A stretch of 42,642 nucleotides of DNA from Alphaproteobacteria bacterium (GCA_017647405.1 JAGCKR010000067.1:1-42642); one strand, 5' to 3'; positions 14,909 through 23,300 are shown, counted from the stretch's first letter. Made by a program: numbers and translations. The notes: generated by a model from the letters alone, not told the origin.

Positions 14909-15901
14909 TTACCACCGCGGAATATTTATATTTTCTGATTTTAATGAGGATGTTTCGGTTTTCACCGGCGCAACGGGGGCTGGTGCCGGAATAACTTCTT
15001 CATAATATGCTTCGGTATCGCTTTGCCAGATAGGGTAAGCTTCTTGACCAGAAATAACATGTGTGGGGGTATTTTGAACAGGTGGTAACTGATATGTTTC
15101 CGGTAAAATCACCTCAGCAGATTGTGATTCTGGATAATAATTATTTTGAGATGGTTGTTTTTCAATATATACAGGGGCACTTTCCTGATATTCAACATAT
15201 CTTGGTGCCTGATAATTTGCAACAGGTTCTTGATAGGTTTGAGCTTGTTGTACGGACTGTTGTGTTGAAGTTGTTTGTGCCTCAAAATTCATGGAAGAAT
15301 TTTGTTGGGTTTGAGGTTGATTAACCGGTGAAACAGGTGAGTTTTGAGTAGGGGCTTGAGCTGTTTGATTTTGAGCCGGTTGGTTAGGTGTTGAATAAAA
15401 TGGTGCTTGTTGGATCGGTTGTTGAATCGGAGCCATAGGAGCAGGATACCCAAAAGGAGCCATTTGAGGCAAAACGATTGTTTGAAAAAATGGTGAAGAT
15501 GTTCCACTTGGAGCTGCCTGAAGAATTTGAGGCATAATATTCGGACTTGTTTGAGGTAAAACAACCGGTGGTGGGGTTTGAAGAGCAGGTTGTGCACTTT
15601 GTTGAGAAGTCACTGGTTGTTGGACAGGTGCTTGAACGGGTTGTTGTATTTTTTGAGGTTCTTGCACTGTTTCTTGTTTCGCAGCGGGTTGACTTGAAAC
15701 GAGAGGTGCTTTAATGGCTGCTAAAATTTCTTCTAAAATAGATTGTTCGTTATTTTTCGTTTCTGCTTCAATAATTGGCGCTTCCTCTACTTTTGGAGGC
15801 ATCAATTCACTTTGAACAAATGCATCAGAAGATGGTTTTTGAATTGGCATACATGCAGATAATAATGAAAAACAACATAAAAAATACAAACGACTATTCA
15901 T
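14909..15901 (-). CDS. Pro/Gln-rich lipoprotein, 330 aa
   Basis: The signal is a lipoprotein type: MNSRLYFLCCFSLLSAC, with lipobox LSAC and lipidated Cys at residue 17. The rest (~30-330) is low-complexity, dominated by Pro, Gln, Ala, Ser, Thr and Val with repeated units such as QQPVTSQQSAQP and QPIQQAPFY; it must be extended or disordered. It should be anchored to the outer membrane and could span the periplasm, as some Pro-rich lipoproteins do. The frame opens at a GTG at 15910, but the ATG at 15901 sits at correct distance from AGAGGTG. It is directly coupled to the comM-like gene, an odd pairing. No family recognised. Confidence 0.75.
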   Translation of the reverse strand: MNSRLYFLCCFSLLSACMPIQKPSSDAFVQSELMPPKVEEAPIIEAETKNNEQSILEEILAAIKAPLVSSQPAAKQETVQEPQKIQQPVQAPVQQPVTSQQSAQPALQTPPPVVLPQTSPNIMPQILQAAPSGTSSPFFQTIVLPQMAPFGYPAPMAPIQQPIQQAPFYSTPNQPAQNQTAQAPTQNSPVSPVNQPQTQQNSSMNFEAQTTSTQQSVQQAQTYQEPVANYQAPRYVEYQESAPVYIEKQPSQNNYYPESQSAEVILPETYQLPPVQNTPTHVISGQEAYPIWQSDTEAYYEEVIPAPAPVAPVKTETSSLKSENINIPRW

Positions 15902-15949
15902 GGTCCCCACCTCTAAATAAACTGTTTATCTTTCTTTAAAGCACTATAA

Positions 15950-15975
15950 CAAAAACTTTTCTAAAAAGAAAGTTA
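15950..15975 (-). terminator. Possible weak terminator after murA
   Basis: On the minus strand AACTTT-CTTTTTAG-AAAAGTT can fold into an imperfect stem followed by TTTTTGTT. It lies about 15-40 bases past the murA stop. The stem is A/T-rich, so the call is weak. Confidence 0.3.
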
Positions 15976-15989
15976 TTTTTTCTTTTTTA

Positions 15990-17252
15990 TTAATTTTTCG
16001 ATTTGATGCGTTTAATTTTTGCTCCGAGCTTTGTTAGTTTCTTTTCTAATTGATAATAGCCTCTGTCAATATGATAAATGCGTTTTACAATGCTTTCTCC
16101 TTTGGCGGTTAATGCTGCCAGCACTAATGAAACACCACCTCTTAAATCTGACGACATTACCTGTGCGCCACTTAAGTTTTTAACGCCAGTTATTAAAACA
16201 GCATTATTATTTAAAACGGTAATATTTGCCCCCATGCGTTTTAACTCCGGTATATGCATAAAGCGATTTTCAAAAATGCGTTCTTCGATTAAGCTCATGC
16301 CAGGCGCCAAAGATAAAAGCGCTGATAAAGGCGCTTGCGCATCTGTTGGAAAACCGGGGTATTCAGATGTTGTTAAAGATGTTGATTTTAATGATGCTTT
16401 TGTTGCATCAACTAAGATACCGTCCTTTTCTTCTTTAAACACAACATTTGAAAGTTTTAATGGTTCAATGACGGCGGTCATTAAATTGCTTTTTGCGCCT
16501 TTTAAAAAGATTTTTCCTTTTGTCAGAGCTGCGGCAACGGCAAAGGTGGCGGCTTCAATTCTGTCGGCTACAACGTTATGTTTGGCGCCATGTAATTCGT
16601 CAACGCCTTCAATTGTTAAAACCTTTGTTCCAATGCCTGAAATTTTGGCACCCATTTTAACCAATACGTCAATTAAATCCATGACTTCTGGTTCAAGTGC
16701 CGGATTGTGAATAGTTGTTGTGCCTTTGGTTAAAACAGCAGCCATGATGGTGTTATGCGTTGCGCCAACAGAAACTTTTGGAAAAAAGATGTCTGCTCCG
16801 TGTAAAGGTCCTTTGGCGCAAACGTACCCATTTTCAACTTTGATTTCGGCGCCCATTTCTTTGAGAGCATTTAAATAAAGATCAACAGGTCTTGTTCCGA
16901 TAGCGCACCCGCCTGGGAGTGAAACTTCTGCTTCGCCAAATCGGGCGAGGAGGGGGCCAAGCACCCAAAAAGAGGCACGCATTTTTGAAACAAAATTATA
17001 ATCGGCATGAAAATTTGTGATTTTATCAGCTGTTAAAATGAGAGAGTTTTTTTTGGATTTAATTTTCATCCCCATACTTTTAAGAAGATCGGATAATGTG
17101 TTGACATCTGATAGGTAAGAAATATTTGACAGCTCAAGGGGTTCTTTTGTTAAAAGGGCTGCAATCATAATGGGTAAAATAGCATTTTTAGCGCCGTTAA
17201 TTTCAACTTCGCCTTTCAATTGATATCCGCCTTGAATTTTAAATGCATACAT
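15990..17252 (-). CDS. murA: UDP-N-acetylglucosamine 1-carboxyvinyltransferase, 420 aa
   Basis: Cytoplasmic enzyme for the first committed step of peptidoglycan synthesis: transfer of enolpyruvate from PEP to UDP-GlcNAc. Lys22-Asn23 (NGAKNAILP) match the substrate-binding pair. Cys116 in SLPGGCAIGTRP is the catalytic/fosfomycin-target cysteine (Cys115 in E. coli), with Arg121 after it. The late LRGGVSLVLAAL and HIDRGYYQLEKKL are family hallmarks. Length is normal (~420). The start ATG at 17252 has AAAGGAGAT upstream. It is the last gene of dtd - 55-aa gene - murA. Because the cysteine is kept, fosfomycin sensitivity at this target would be expected (inference). Confidence 0.97.
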   Translation of the reverse strand: MYAFKIQGGYQLKGEVEINGAKNAILPIMIAALLTKEPLELSNISYLSDVNTLSDLLKSMGMKIKSKKNSLILTADKITNFHADYNFVSKMRASFWVLGPLLARFGEAEVSLPGGCAIGTRPVDLYLNALKEMGAEIKVENGYVCAKGPLHGADIFFPKVSVGATHNTIMAAVLTKGTTTIHNPALEPEVMDLIDVLVKMGAKISGIGTKVLTIEGVDELHGAKHNVVADRIEAATFAVAAALTKGKIFLKGAKSNLMTAVIEPLKLSNVVFKEEKDGILVDATKASLKSTSLTTSEYPGFPTDAQAPLSALLSLAPGMSLIEERIFENRFMHIPELKRMGANITVLNNNAVLITGVKNLSGAQVMSSDLRGGVSLVLAALTAKGESIVKRIYHIDRGYYQLEKKLTKLGAKIKRIKSKN

Positions 17253-17270
17253 CTTTTTGATCTCCTTTTT

Positions 17271-17438
17271 TTAGGCGTTTTCCTTTTTTTTGCGTTCTTC
17301 TTTTTGTTTTTTTCTTAATTCAATGTTTTTTTGAAGTTCACGCGCCTGTTTCGCAAATTTTTCGGCTTGTTTTTGCGTTAATTTTAAATTTTCCTTAATC
17401 ATTTGAATAAGTTTATCGTCTTTTTCAATTGTGGTCAT
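17271..17438 (-). CDS. Small charged helical protein, 55 aa, between dtd and murA
   Basis: No family recognised. Translation gives MTTIEKDDKLIQMIKE, then a Lys/Glu/Gln-rich stretch (residues 17-50) ending KKKENA. One long amphipathic or coiled-coil helix is likely, with a very basic end. It has no membrane segment. The gene fits the operon tightly: its ATG is 4 bp after the dtd stop and its TAA is 18 bp before the murA start, whose ribosome site follows it. That spacing is the main reason to believe it. The ribosome site is weak (AGAAAG). It may be translated by coupling to dtd. Confidence 0.65.
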   Translation of the reverse strand: MTTIEKDDKLIQMIKENLKLTQKQAEKFAKQARELQKNIELRKKQKEERKKKENA

Positions 17439-17442
17439 TTTT

Positions 17443-17880
17443 TTAGCTTTCTAAAATAAAAGTTGCAGGTCCTGAATTTTGAATTTCAACAAGCATATCA
17501 GCACCAAAAATACCGGTTTGTGTCGGAATATTTTTGGATTTTAATTCCTGAACAAATTGATTAAATAATTGATTGGCTTTTTCCGGATTTCCAGCTTTTG
17601 TAAATGATGGTCGGCGTCCATGAGAACAATCTGCCAATAAAGTAAATTGAGAAACCGCTAAAATTGAGCCGTTTATATCTGAAATGGATTTATTCATTTT
17701 TCCGTTTTCATCTTCAAAAACACGTAAAACAGAAATTTTTTCAGCCATTTTAGCAATCGACTCATGGGTGTCATTTTCTTCGATTCCGATCAATAGGCAA
17801 AACCCTTTTTGACATGAACCAACTTCACTGTTATCAACAAGAACTTTACTTGATAAAACTCTTTGTAAAACTATTTTCAT
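17443..17880 (-). CDS. dtd: D-aminoacyl-tRNA deacylase, 145 aa
   Basis: Removes D-amino acids (and Gly from tRNA-Ala) mischarged on tRNA, a proofreading step after aminoacylation. Both signature motifs are present: SQFTL at residues 77-81 and the Gly-Pro motif NSGPAT at 135-140, where most members have NxGPVT, so one Val is changed to Ala. Length matches the family (~145). The ATG at 17880 follows AAGAGGT. It heads an operon with a 55-residue gene and murA, driven by the promoter at 17904-17932. The same window carries an AlaRS with its own editing site. Confidence 0.95.
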   Translation of the reverse strand: MKIVLQRVLSSKVLVDNSEVGSCQKGFCLLIGIEENDTHESIAKMAEKISVLRVFEDENGKMNKSISDINGSILAVSQFTLLADCSHGRRPSFTKAGNPEKANQLFNQFVQELKSKNIPTQTGIFGADMLVEIQNSGPATFILES

Positions 17881-17903
17881 GTTTAACCTCTTTACTGTTT
17901 AGA

Positions 17904-17932
17904 AGGGTATGTTTTTTTTTATTTAAAGTCAA
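17904..17932 (-). promoter_or_regulatory. Sigma70 promoter of the dtd-murA operon
   Basis: Minus strand TTGACT (17927-17932), 17-bp A-rich spacer, TACCCT (17904-17909). Predicted start near 17897, giving a leader of about 17 bases containing AAGAGGT. Confidence 0.65.
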
Positions 17933-18013
17933 GAAAAATATTGATGGAAAGCGTTGTTGAAAGACGACTGGTTTGATGTATTTTTTTGTTTCTTTTTTAT
18001 TGAAAAATACTAA

Positions 18014-18048
18014 AAAAAAGACAACCTTTTGAGAGATTGTCTTTTTTA
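18014..18048 (-). terminator. Rho-independent terminator after the 267-aa gene
   Basis: AAAAAGACAA and TTGTCTTTTT form a 10-bp stem around a loop of about 12 bases, beginning within ten bases of the stop at 18051. On the minus strand a T-run follows. The plus strand also has a T-run, but no plus gene ends here. Confidence 0.75.
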
Positions 18049-18050
18049 TT

Positions 18051-18854
18051 TTATCTGGATAAATTACGGGACATATCTTGCAGGATAAATTTTCTTTTCA
18101 ATAGGTTAGCATTGCTAATTTGTTGTGATAAATTTTCACTGCTTATTTTGTTTAATTGTTTGTTGTTATCCAAATCAGTTTGCTTTTCATGTAAGCGATA
18201 GCGATGCAATAATTCAGCAACGATAAGAAGCGGAACGATAGGTTGTAATACCTGGTTTGCGCTTTTTTTAGGTTCGGCTGTTTTGTTTCTGCTTGTTAAT
18301 AAATAAAGCGTTCCTGTTGAATTTGTTTCTTCAATCAGGGATTTAATAGGTTCAATATGATGGGTGAAATTCCCTGATGGTGTTAAAAAAGAACTATTTA
18401 AACAAGCAACTGAAAAAGTTGGTTGCACTGAATTATAAATATGCGAGCAAACAGCATTTAATATATTTTGATCTTTATCTTTTGAATTAAAAAAACGCGC
18501 TGTTGGCACCAGAGAAGCGTTTTGCAAAATAGTACTTTGTTGAATACAGTCTACCGTATCTTTATAAATTTGAGTGCTTCTGTCATGCCCTAATGCTAAA
18601 ATTGTTTTATCAACTAATTTACCAGAATCTAATATACGCAACCCGTTATTTTTTTCTGAAAAGTTTTTTGTTTCATTTACCTCTTGCGTTAATCCGTTTG
18701 AAACAATTAAAACAACATGTTTGCCACCTTCTTTTTTATGTGTATTTAAGGCGTTTTCAATATATGTTTGTGTGTTATTGTTTCCTCTTGTGGCGCCAAA
18801 AAAATTGGCGATGTTGAATGCGAGTTCGTTAAGTGTTGAATAGTTTTTGGTCAT
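18051..18854 (-). CDS. Hypothetical protein, 267 aa
   Basis: I do not recognise a family. The protein is soluble, with no signal peptide. A strand-like segment KHVVLIVSNGL at residues ~45-55 and alternating strand/helix pattern to ~190 suggest an alpha/beta fold. It has scattered cysteines (DCIQQ, AVCSH, VACLN). A hydrophobic helix (VLQPIVPLLIVAELLHRY, ~205-222) is followed by a polar, Asn/Gln-rich helical tail. It is a single-gene unit with its own promoter (18884-18912) and terminator. The ATG at 18854 has AAAGGATAA at good distance. A distant nucleotide-binding or von Willebrand-like fold is conceivable, but I see no metal or P-loop motif to support it. Confidence 0.7.
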   Translation of the reverse strand: MTKNYSTLNELAFNIANFFGATRGNNNTQTYIENALNTHKKEGGKHVVLIVSNGLTQEVNETKNFSEKNNGLRILDSGKLVDKTILALGHDRSTQIYKDTVDCIQQSTILQNASLVPTARFFNSKDKDQNILNAVCSHIYNSVQPTFSVACLNSSFLTPSGNFTHHIEPIKSLIEETNSTGTLYLLTSRNKTAEPKKSANQVLQPIVPLLIVAELLHRYRLHEKQTDLDNNKQLNKISSENLSQQISNANLLKRKFILQDMSRNLSR

Positions 18855-18883
18855 ACATTATCCTTTATGCTAAAAGTTTTAAC

Positions 18884-18912
18884 ATTCTAACATAACAGGG
18901 TTTATTTGTCAA
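18884..18912 (-). promoter_or_regulatory. Strong sigma70 promoter of the 267-aa gene
   Basis: Minus strand TTGACA (18907-18912), 17 bp, TAGAAT (18884-18889). It starts 14 bases past the sdaA stop codon, so the unknown gene is expressed independently of that operon. Confidence 0.75.
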
Positions 18913-18925
18913 TAGTTTCGAAAAA

Positions 18926-20308
18926 TTAGCAGGTAAGAGCGTTTGTTGCCAGTCCGCCAAGAGATGTTTCTTTGTATTTTTTATTTAAATGCTTTCCTGT
19001 TTCATACATGGTTTTAATAACATTATCCAGACTGACAAGATGTTCTCCATCTCCTCTTAAAGCAAGTCGCGCCGCATTCACTGCTTTTGTTGCCCCCATG
19101 GCATTTCGTTCGATACAAGGGATTTGAACAAGACCTGCTATTGGATCGCATGTGAGTCCTAAATTATGTTCCATGGCGATTTCTGCAGCATTTTCAATTT
19201 GTTCAGCAGTTCCGCCCATAGCGGCAGTTAAGCCGGCAGCTGCCATGGAGCAGGCAACACCGACTTCGCCTTGACAACCAACTTCTGCACCGGAAATGGA
19301 TGCGTTTGTGCGATATAAAGAGCAAATCGCTGAGGCGGTTAATAAAAAGATGCCGATGCCGATTTCTTTTTGAAAAGGGGATTTAAGGGCTGCAAATCTA
19401 TCATAATATCTTAAAACCGAAGGGATAATACCCGCAGATCCCATTGTGGGTGCTGTTACGATTTTGCCACCACAGGCATTTTCTTCTGACACGGCAAAAG
19501 CCCAAAGATTAATCCAGTCAATAATCATTAAAGGATCGGAGTTGTTTTGAATAAAGTTTTCTTTTAACCGTTTATAAATTCTTGGGGCGCGCCGTTGAAT
19601 ATTTAATCCGCCGGGGAGTTCGCCCTTATGGTGGATGCCGGCATCAATAGCTTCTTCCATTATTTGATGAATTTTGCTGATTCCTGTTCTTATTTCATTA
19701 AAAGAGCGAAGTGCTTCCTCATTTTTCATAACGATTTGATCGATTGTCATGTTATGCTTTTTTGTTAATTCAATCAGTTCATTGCATGAATTAAAAGGAT
19801 AGGGCACATACACTTCTTTTGGCGATGTTGTTTTTTTGATTTCGGCTTGTTTTTTGATACTTCCTCCGCCAATTGAAAAATATGTTTCTTCAAATAATAA
19901 GTGGTTATTTTTATCAAATGCCGAAAATTTCATTCCATTTGAATGCTCTTTTAAAAAGGTTGTTTTTTCTAAAACAATATCTGTATCAAAATCAAAAGGG
20001 ATCTTTTTTTTATTGCCAAGTAGAAGACTTTTTTCATTTTTGATTTTTTCAAGCGGATTTAATGTTAAATCAATGCTTTCTGCTTCAAAACCGGCAAGCC
20101 CATAGACACAGGCATTGAGTGTTCCGTGACCAACTCCTGTTAAAGCAAGGGAACCGTAAAGTGTGACGATAACTTTTTGAACTTTTGAAATTTTTTTTTG
20201 TTGAATGAGTGTATCGCTAAACTCTTTTGCAGCCCTCATTGGTCCGACAGTGTGCGAACTGGAAGGACCGATACCGATTGAAAAAACATCAAATAATGAA
20301 TGATACAT
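18926..20308 (-). CDS. sdaA: L-serine dehydratase (ammonia-lyase), iron-sulfur type, single chain, 460 aa
   Basis: Converts L-serine to pyruvate and ammonia using an oxygen-sensitive [4Fe-4S] cluster. The beta-like domain is first (~1-155, with [18 protein letters not shown]) and the alpha-like catalytic domain follows (~185-460). Cluster cysteines are in [30 protein letters not shown] and [14 protein letters not shown]. The chain ends in a cysteine (NALTC). In the Legionella enzyme of this type the C-terminal Cys binds the cluster as an auto-inhibitory tail. Last gene of the esterase - exporter - sdaA operon, 14 bp behind the exporter; GGAG lies before the ATG. Suggests serine is used as a carbon source. 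Confidence 0.95.
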   Translation of the reverse strand: MYHSLFDVFSIGIGPSSSHTVGPMRAAKEFSDTLIQQKKISKVQKVIVTLYGSLALTGVGHGTLNACVYGLAGFEAESIDLTLNPLEKIKNEKSLLLGNKKKIPFDFDTDIVLEKTTFLKEHSNGMKFSAFDKNNHLLFEETYFSIGGGSIKKQAEIKKTTSPKEVYVPYPFNSCNELIELTKKHNMTIDQIVMKNEEALRSFNEIRTGISKIHQIMEEAIDAGIHHKGELPGGLNIQRRAPRIYKRLKENFIQNNSDPLMIIDWINLWAFAVSEENACGGKIVTAPTMGSAGIIPSVLRYYDRFAALKSPFQKEIGIGIFLLTASAICSLYRTNASISGAEVGCQGEVGVACSMAAAGLTAAMGGTAEQIENAAEIAMEHNLGLTCDPIAGLVQIPCIERNAMGATKAVNAARLALRGDGEHLVSLDNVIKTMYETGKHLNKKYKETSLGGLATNALTC

Positions 20309-20322
20309 GAAGACTCTCCTTT

Positions 20323-22101
20323 TTAACCTTTATGTTTGAATTGCGCTTGATATAAAGCAAAATAAGCCTCTTTCTTATTCAGTAGCTCTTGATGTGTTCC
20401 GCATTCGATGATTTCACCAGAGTTAATCACAATAATTTTATCAGCGTTTTGCACCGTTGACAGGCGGTGAGCAATAACAATAACGGTTCTATCTTTCATA
20501 AGGTTTTCAATGGCTTGTTGCACAATGGCTTCTGATTTATTGTCAAGCGCAGAGGTGGCTTCATCTAAAATAACAATCGGGGCATCTTTTAAAAACGCTC
20601 TTGCAATGGCAATTCGTTGTTTTTGGCCGCCGGATAACAAAACGCCACGTTCTCCGATTTCAGTATCAAGACCTTTTTCAAGTGAGTTGATAAATTCATC
20701 TAAACAGGCCATTTGTATTGCTTTTTCAACTTCTTTAGGTGTTGCATTTTGTTTTCCAAGCATAATATTATCTCTAATTGTGCCTGAAAATAAGAAATTA
20801 TCTTGAAAAACAACGGCAATTTTATCCCGCAGATTGCTTAAAGAAATATCTTTTATATTTGTGCCGTCAATTAAAATTTCGCCGTTATTTACATCATAAA
20901 ATCTTGGAATCAGGTTGACAACCGTTGTTTTTCCTCCGCCTGAATTACCAACCAAAGCAACGGTTTGTCCTTTTTGAATGGTTAAGTTGATGTTTTTTAA
21001 AATAGGTTTTTCATCGGTGTAAGAAAAATCAACGTTTTTAAATTCGATTTCCTTTTTTAAGGTAGATATGTTTTTTGCTTTTTTAGATTCTTTAATGCTC
21101 ACTTCCATATCAATCATTTCAAAAACCCGTTCAATAGCCATTAACGAAAGTTGAACAGCGTTGAAGTTTTTGCCGATATTTTTAATTGGGGTGTAAAGCA
21201 TGAGCATGGCAGTAATAAAGGCAACAAAATCACCGGCTGAAATGGTTTTACTTTTAATCAGATAACTGCCATACCAGATAGCGCCGGCCATGCCGATAGC
21301 AATGATGATATGCATAACAGGGGAAAGCCATGCTGTGCGTTGTGTATTTTTAATCGAAAGCTTAAAGCTTTGTGTTAAAATACCAAAAAATTTATTTCGT
21401 TGATAAGTGTGTAAATTATAAGATTTAATTGTTTTGCTACCGGCATAGGTTTCATTAAAAGCTGTGAGAACCTGACCATTTACAACAACGCTTTGAGCAA
21501 CGATTTTTTTGATTTTTTTTCTGATTTTTGTTACCGGATAAAGGGCGGAACCTAAAACAACAATGGCGATAATGGCCAGTTGCCATGATGTATAAATCAA
21601 AACGCCGATAAGTGTTAAGGAAGAGAAAATTCTGGTCGTGAATGTTTTAACATTATTCAGTAATCCTGAACAAGCGGTATTGGCATCAGAATCAAATCTT
21701 GTGACAATTAATCCGGAAGAAATACTATCTAAAAAAGAAGTGTCCAAAGTTAAAAGTTTTTCATATAGTTTTTTCTTCATTTCTTGTGTGATCTTGCCGC
21801 CGGTCCAAGCACTTAAATAGGCTGAAGCGTATTCTAAGGCAGATTGAAAGATTGTGAATGTAATAATAAAAACAGGAATAACATATAAAGGCAAATTAAA
21901 AGGCGTTGTTCCGTTTTGGGAAACAACAACTGTATCCATAAATGGTTTTAAAGCTAATGCGATAACAGCATCTAATGCCCCGATAGGTAAAGTGATTAAT
22001 GTGGCAAGTAAACATCTGAACCAATAAGGTTTGACCAGTGGCCACATGCGTTTATATGCTTCAATCAGATTAACTTTTTTAATTTCCTTGTATTTTGCCA
22101 T
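20323..22101 (-). CDS. ABC exporter, fused permease-ATPase (MsbA/multidrug type), 592 aa
   Basis: Close paralog of the exporter at 2808-4604; the two align nearly end to end with the same domain order. Six-helix membrane domain at ~20-325. ATPase domain at ~345-590: Walker A GNSGGGKTT (~384), Q-loop VVFQDNF, signature LSGGQKQR, Walker B IVILDEATSALD, switch His VIAHRLST. It is probably a homodimer, though the two paralogs could also pair. The start ATG at 22101 lies 12 bp after the esterase stop, so this copy is expressed with an esterase and serine dehydratase. An MsbA-like lipid function is plausible for one copy, not decidable here. Confidence 0.92.
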   Translation of the reverse strand: MAKYKEIKKVNLIEAYKRMWPLVKPYWFRCLLATLITLPIGALDAVIALALKPFMDTVVVSQNGTTPFNLPLYVIPVFIITFTIFQSALEYASAYLSAWTGGKITQEMKKKLYEKLLTLDTSFLDSISSGLIVTRFDSDANTACSGLLNNVKTFTTRIFSSLTLIGVLIYTSWQLAIIAIVVLGSALYPVTKIRKKIKKIVAQSVVVNGQVLTAFNETYAGSKTIKSYNLHTYQRNKFFGILTQSFKLSIKNTQRTAWLSPVMHIIIAIGMAGAIWYGSYLIKSKTISAGDFVAFITAMLMLYTPIKNIGKNFNAVQLSLMAIERVFEMIDMEVSIKESKKAKNISTLKKEIEFKNVDFSYTDEKPILKNINLTIQKGQTVALVGNSGGGKTTVVNLIPRFYDVNNGEILIDGTNIKDISLSNLRDKIAVVFQDNFLFSGTIRDNIMLGKQNATPKEVEKAIQMACLDEFINSLEKGLDTEIGERGVLLSGGQKQRIAIARAFLKDAPIVILDEATSALDNKSEAIVQQAIENLMKDRTVIVIAHRLSTVQNADKIIVINSGEIIECGTHQELLNKKEAYFALYQAQFKHKG

Positions 22102-22113
22102 GTTATTCTCCGA

Positions 22114-22761
22114 TTATGATAAATGAGATTGGATAAATTTGATGATGCCATTCAGGTGTATTTCACTGATGGCATGAGGTGCAAACGGATCGATAATTTC
22201 TTTGGTGTTAAATCCATGAGTTTCAAAAAGTGGTTTGGTAAGGCTTGCGGCTTTAAGTGGAATGATGTTATCGATGCCGCCTCTTGTGATCAGAATATCC
22301 GTTTTTTGCGCATTTGATGGGATAGTTGCCGGTGGAACCGGTGACATCAAAATAAGACCGGAAAAAGTTTCTGTTTGATGAAATGCTGTTTGGCATGCCA
22401 TTAAACCACCTTGTGAAAAACCACCGATGAAAATATTTTTCTCATGAAGGTTTGTTTGTTTTTTTATGTTTGATATATATTCTTGAATGAATGGCAGGGA
22501 TTCTTTTGCCCGTTTGCTTAAAATATTTAGATAATCATCATCCAGATTTTCTTTTTCAAAATAATCATCAAGGCTAAACCATTCATATCCGCCACCAAAT
22601 ATTTTTTGGGGGGCATTTGGTGTGAAAAATGCCATTTGAGGAAAGTGTTTTTTTAAATATGGGGTGAGTGAAAATAAGTCATTTCCGTCAGCGCCGTATC
22701 CGTGAAACAAAACAAGAGCATTTTGAACATCATCGGGAATAAATGAAGGGCCACTTAACAT
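22114..22761 (-). CDS. Alpha/beta-hydrolase, carboxylesterase/phospholipase family, 215 aa
   Basis: Serine hydrolase acting on short-chain or acyl esters in the cytoplasm. It has the oxyanion-hole segment LVLFHGYGADGNDLFSL near the N-terminus, the nucleophile elbow GGFSQGGLMA (Gly-Phe-Ser-Gln-Gly), an Asp candidate in TRGGIDNIIPL and the final His in APHAISEIHLNGI. This matches the YpfH/EstB-type family (~215-230 residues). The frame stays open to 22863, but the ATG at 22761 has a perfect AAGGAG seven bases upstream and starts the usual fold, so the longer version is rejected. First gene of the operon with an ABC exporter and sdaA. Confidence 0.88.
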   Translation of the reverse strand: MLSGPSFIPDDVQNALVLFHGYGADGNDLFSLTPYLKKHFPQMAFFTPNAPQKIFGGGYEWFSLDDYFEKENLDDDYLNILSKRAKESLPFIQEYISNIKKQTNLHEKNIFIGGFSQGGLMACQTAFHQTETFSGLILMSPVPPATIPSNAQKTDILITRGGIDNIIPLKAASLTKPLFETHGFNTKEIIDPFAPHAISEIHLNGIIKFIQSHLS

Positions 22762-22834
22762 GAAATTCTCCTTGAAAGATCGTTTTTTTTGTGTTAAACA
22801 ATAGATGCACCGCAAGATGTTTTTTAGTAATCGG

Positions 22835-22863
22835 ATTATAAAGTTTTTAAGGATAAAAAGCAA
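22835..22863 (-). promoter_or_regulatory. Sigma70 promoter of the esterase operon
   Basis: Minus strand TTGCTT (22858-22863), 17 bp, TATAAT (22835-22840). Its -35 overlaps the first base of the divergent gene's start codon, and the -10 lies in that gene's leader. Expression of the two directions may interfere. Confidence 0.55.
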
Positions 22864-23300
22864 TGAAAAAAAACAAGTTAATTTCCTTTTGTGTGGTCAT
22901 AAGTTTTTTGATTTCAACATCTGTTTTTGCAAATAGTAGAACAATGAAAGGTGTTTCGGAAACGGAACAGTTGGGTATTTCTGCCGGTGTTGCATTGGCT
23001 TGTAAGGTGGATAAGGAACAGTTGAAAAATTATGAGATGATTGCCAGTCGGATTATTTCAAATCCGATTAGTAGCGAAAAAGCAGAAAAAGAGGCTCTTC
23101 GCCTTTATGCACAAGCAAAATTAAAAGCTTATACCGAACAAAAAAAGCAAAAATTGATGAATTGTGCGGAAGTGTTGGCAAGATTTGAGGAACAGGAAAT
23201 TTTCAATTCAGTTGTTTATCGTGATGGCACGATTAAAATGCCGAATGGAAAGGTTATAAAACCGAAACGCCCATTGAAAACGAAAAAAGGAAAAAAATAA
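22863..23300 (+). CDS. Hypothetical secreted protein, 145 aa
   Basis: The N-terminus is a clean Sec signal peptide: Met-Lys-Lys-Asn-Lys, core LISFCVVISFLISTSV, cut after VFA at ~residue 23. The mature protein is helical, Lys/Glu-rich, with two cysteines (ACKVD and MNCAEV) that could bridge, and ends in a basic tail KPKRPLKTKKGKK. It would be periplasmic. AAGGAT precedes the ATG. The gene lies 14 bp before recG and is probably co-transcribed with it, although the two functions look unrelated. No family recognised. Confidence 0.72.
   Translation: MKKNKLISFCVVISFLISTSVFANSRTMKGVSETEQLGISAGVALACKVDKEQLKNYEMIASRIISNPISSEKAEKEALRLYAQAKLKAYTEQKKQKLMNCAEVLARFEEQEIFNSVVYRDGTIKMPNGKVIKPKRPLKTKKGKK

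Noticed and set aside
16078..16710. A 210-codon plus frame inside murA
   Set aside because: It lies wholly antisense to a clear murA with intact motifs. Its composition is that of a reversed coding frame.
22762..22863. A 34-residue N-terminal extension of the esterase (start at 22863)
   Set aside because: The extension is basic and unlike the family; an ideal AAGGAG site precedes the ATG at 22761.
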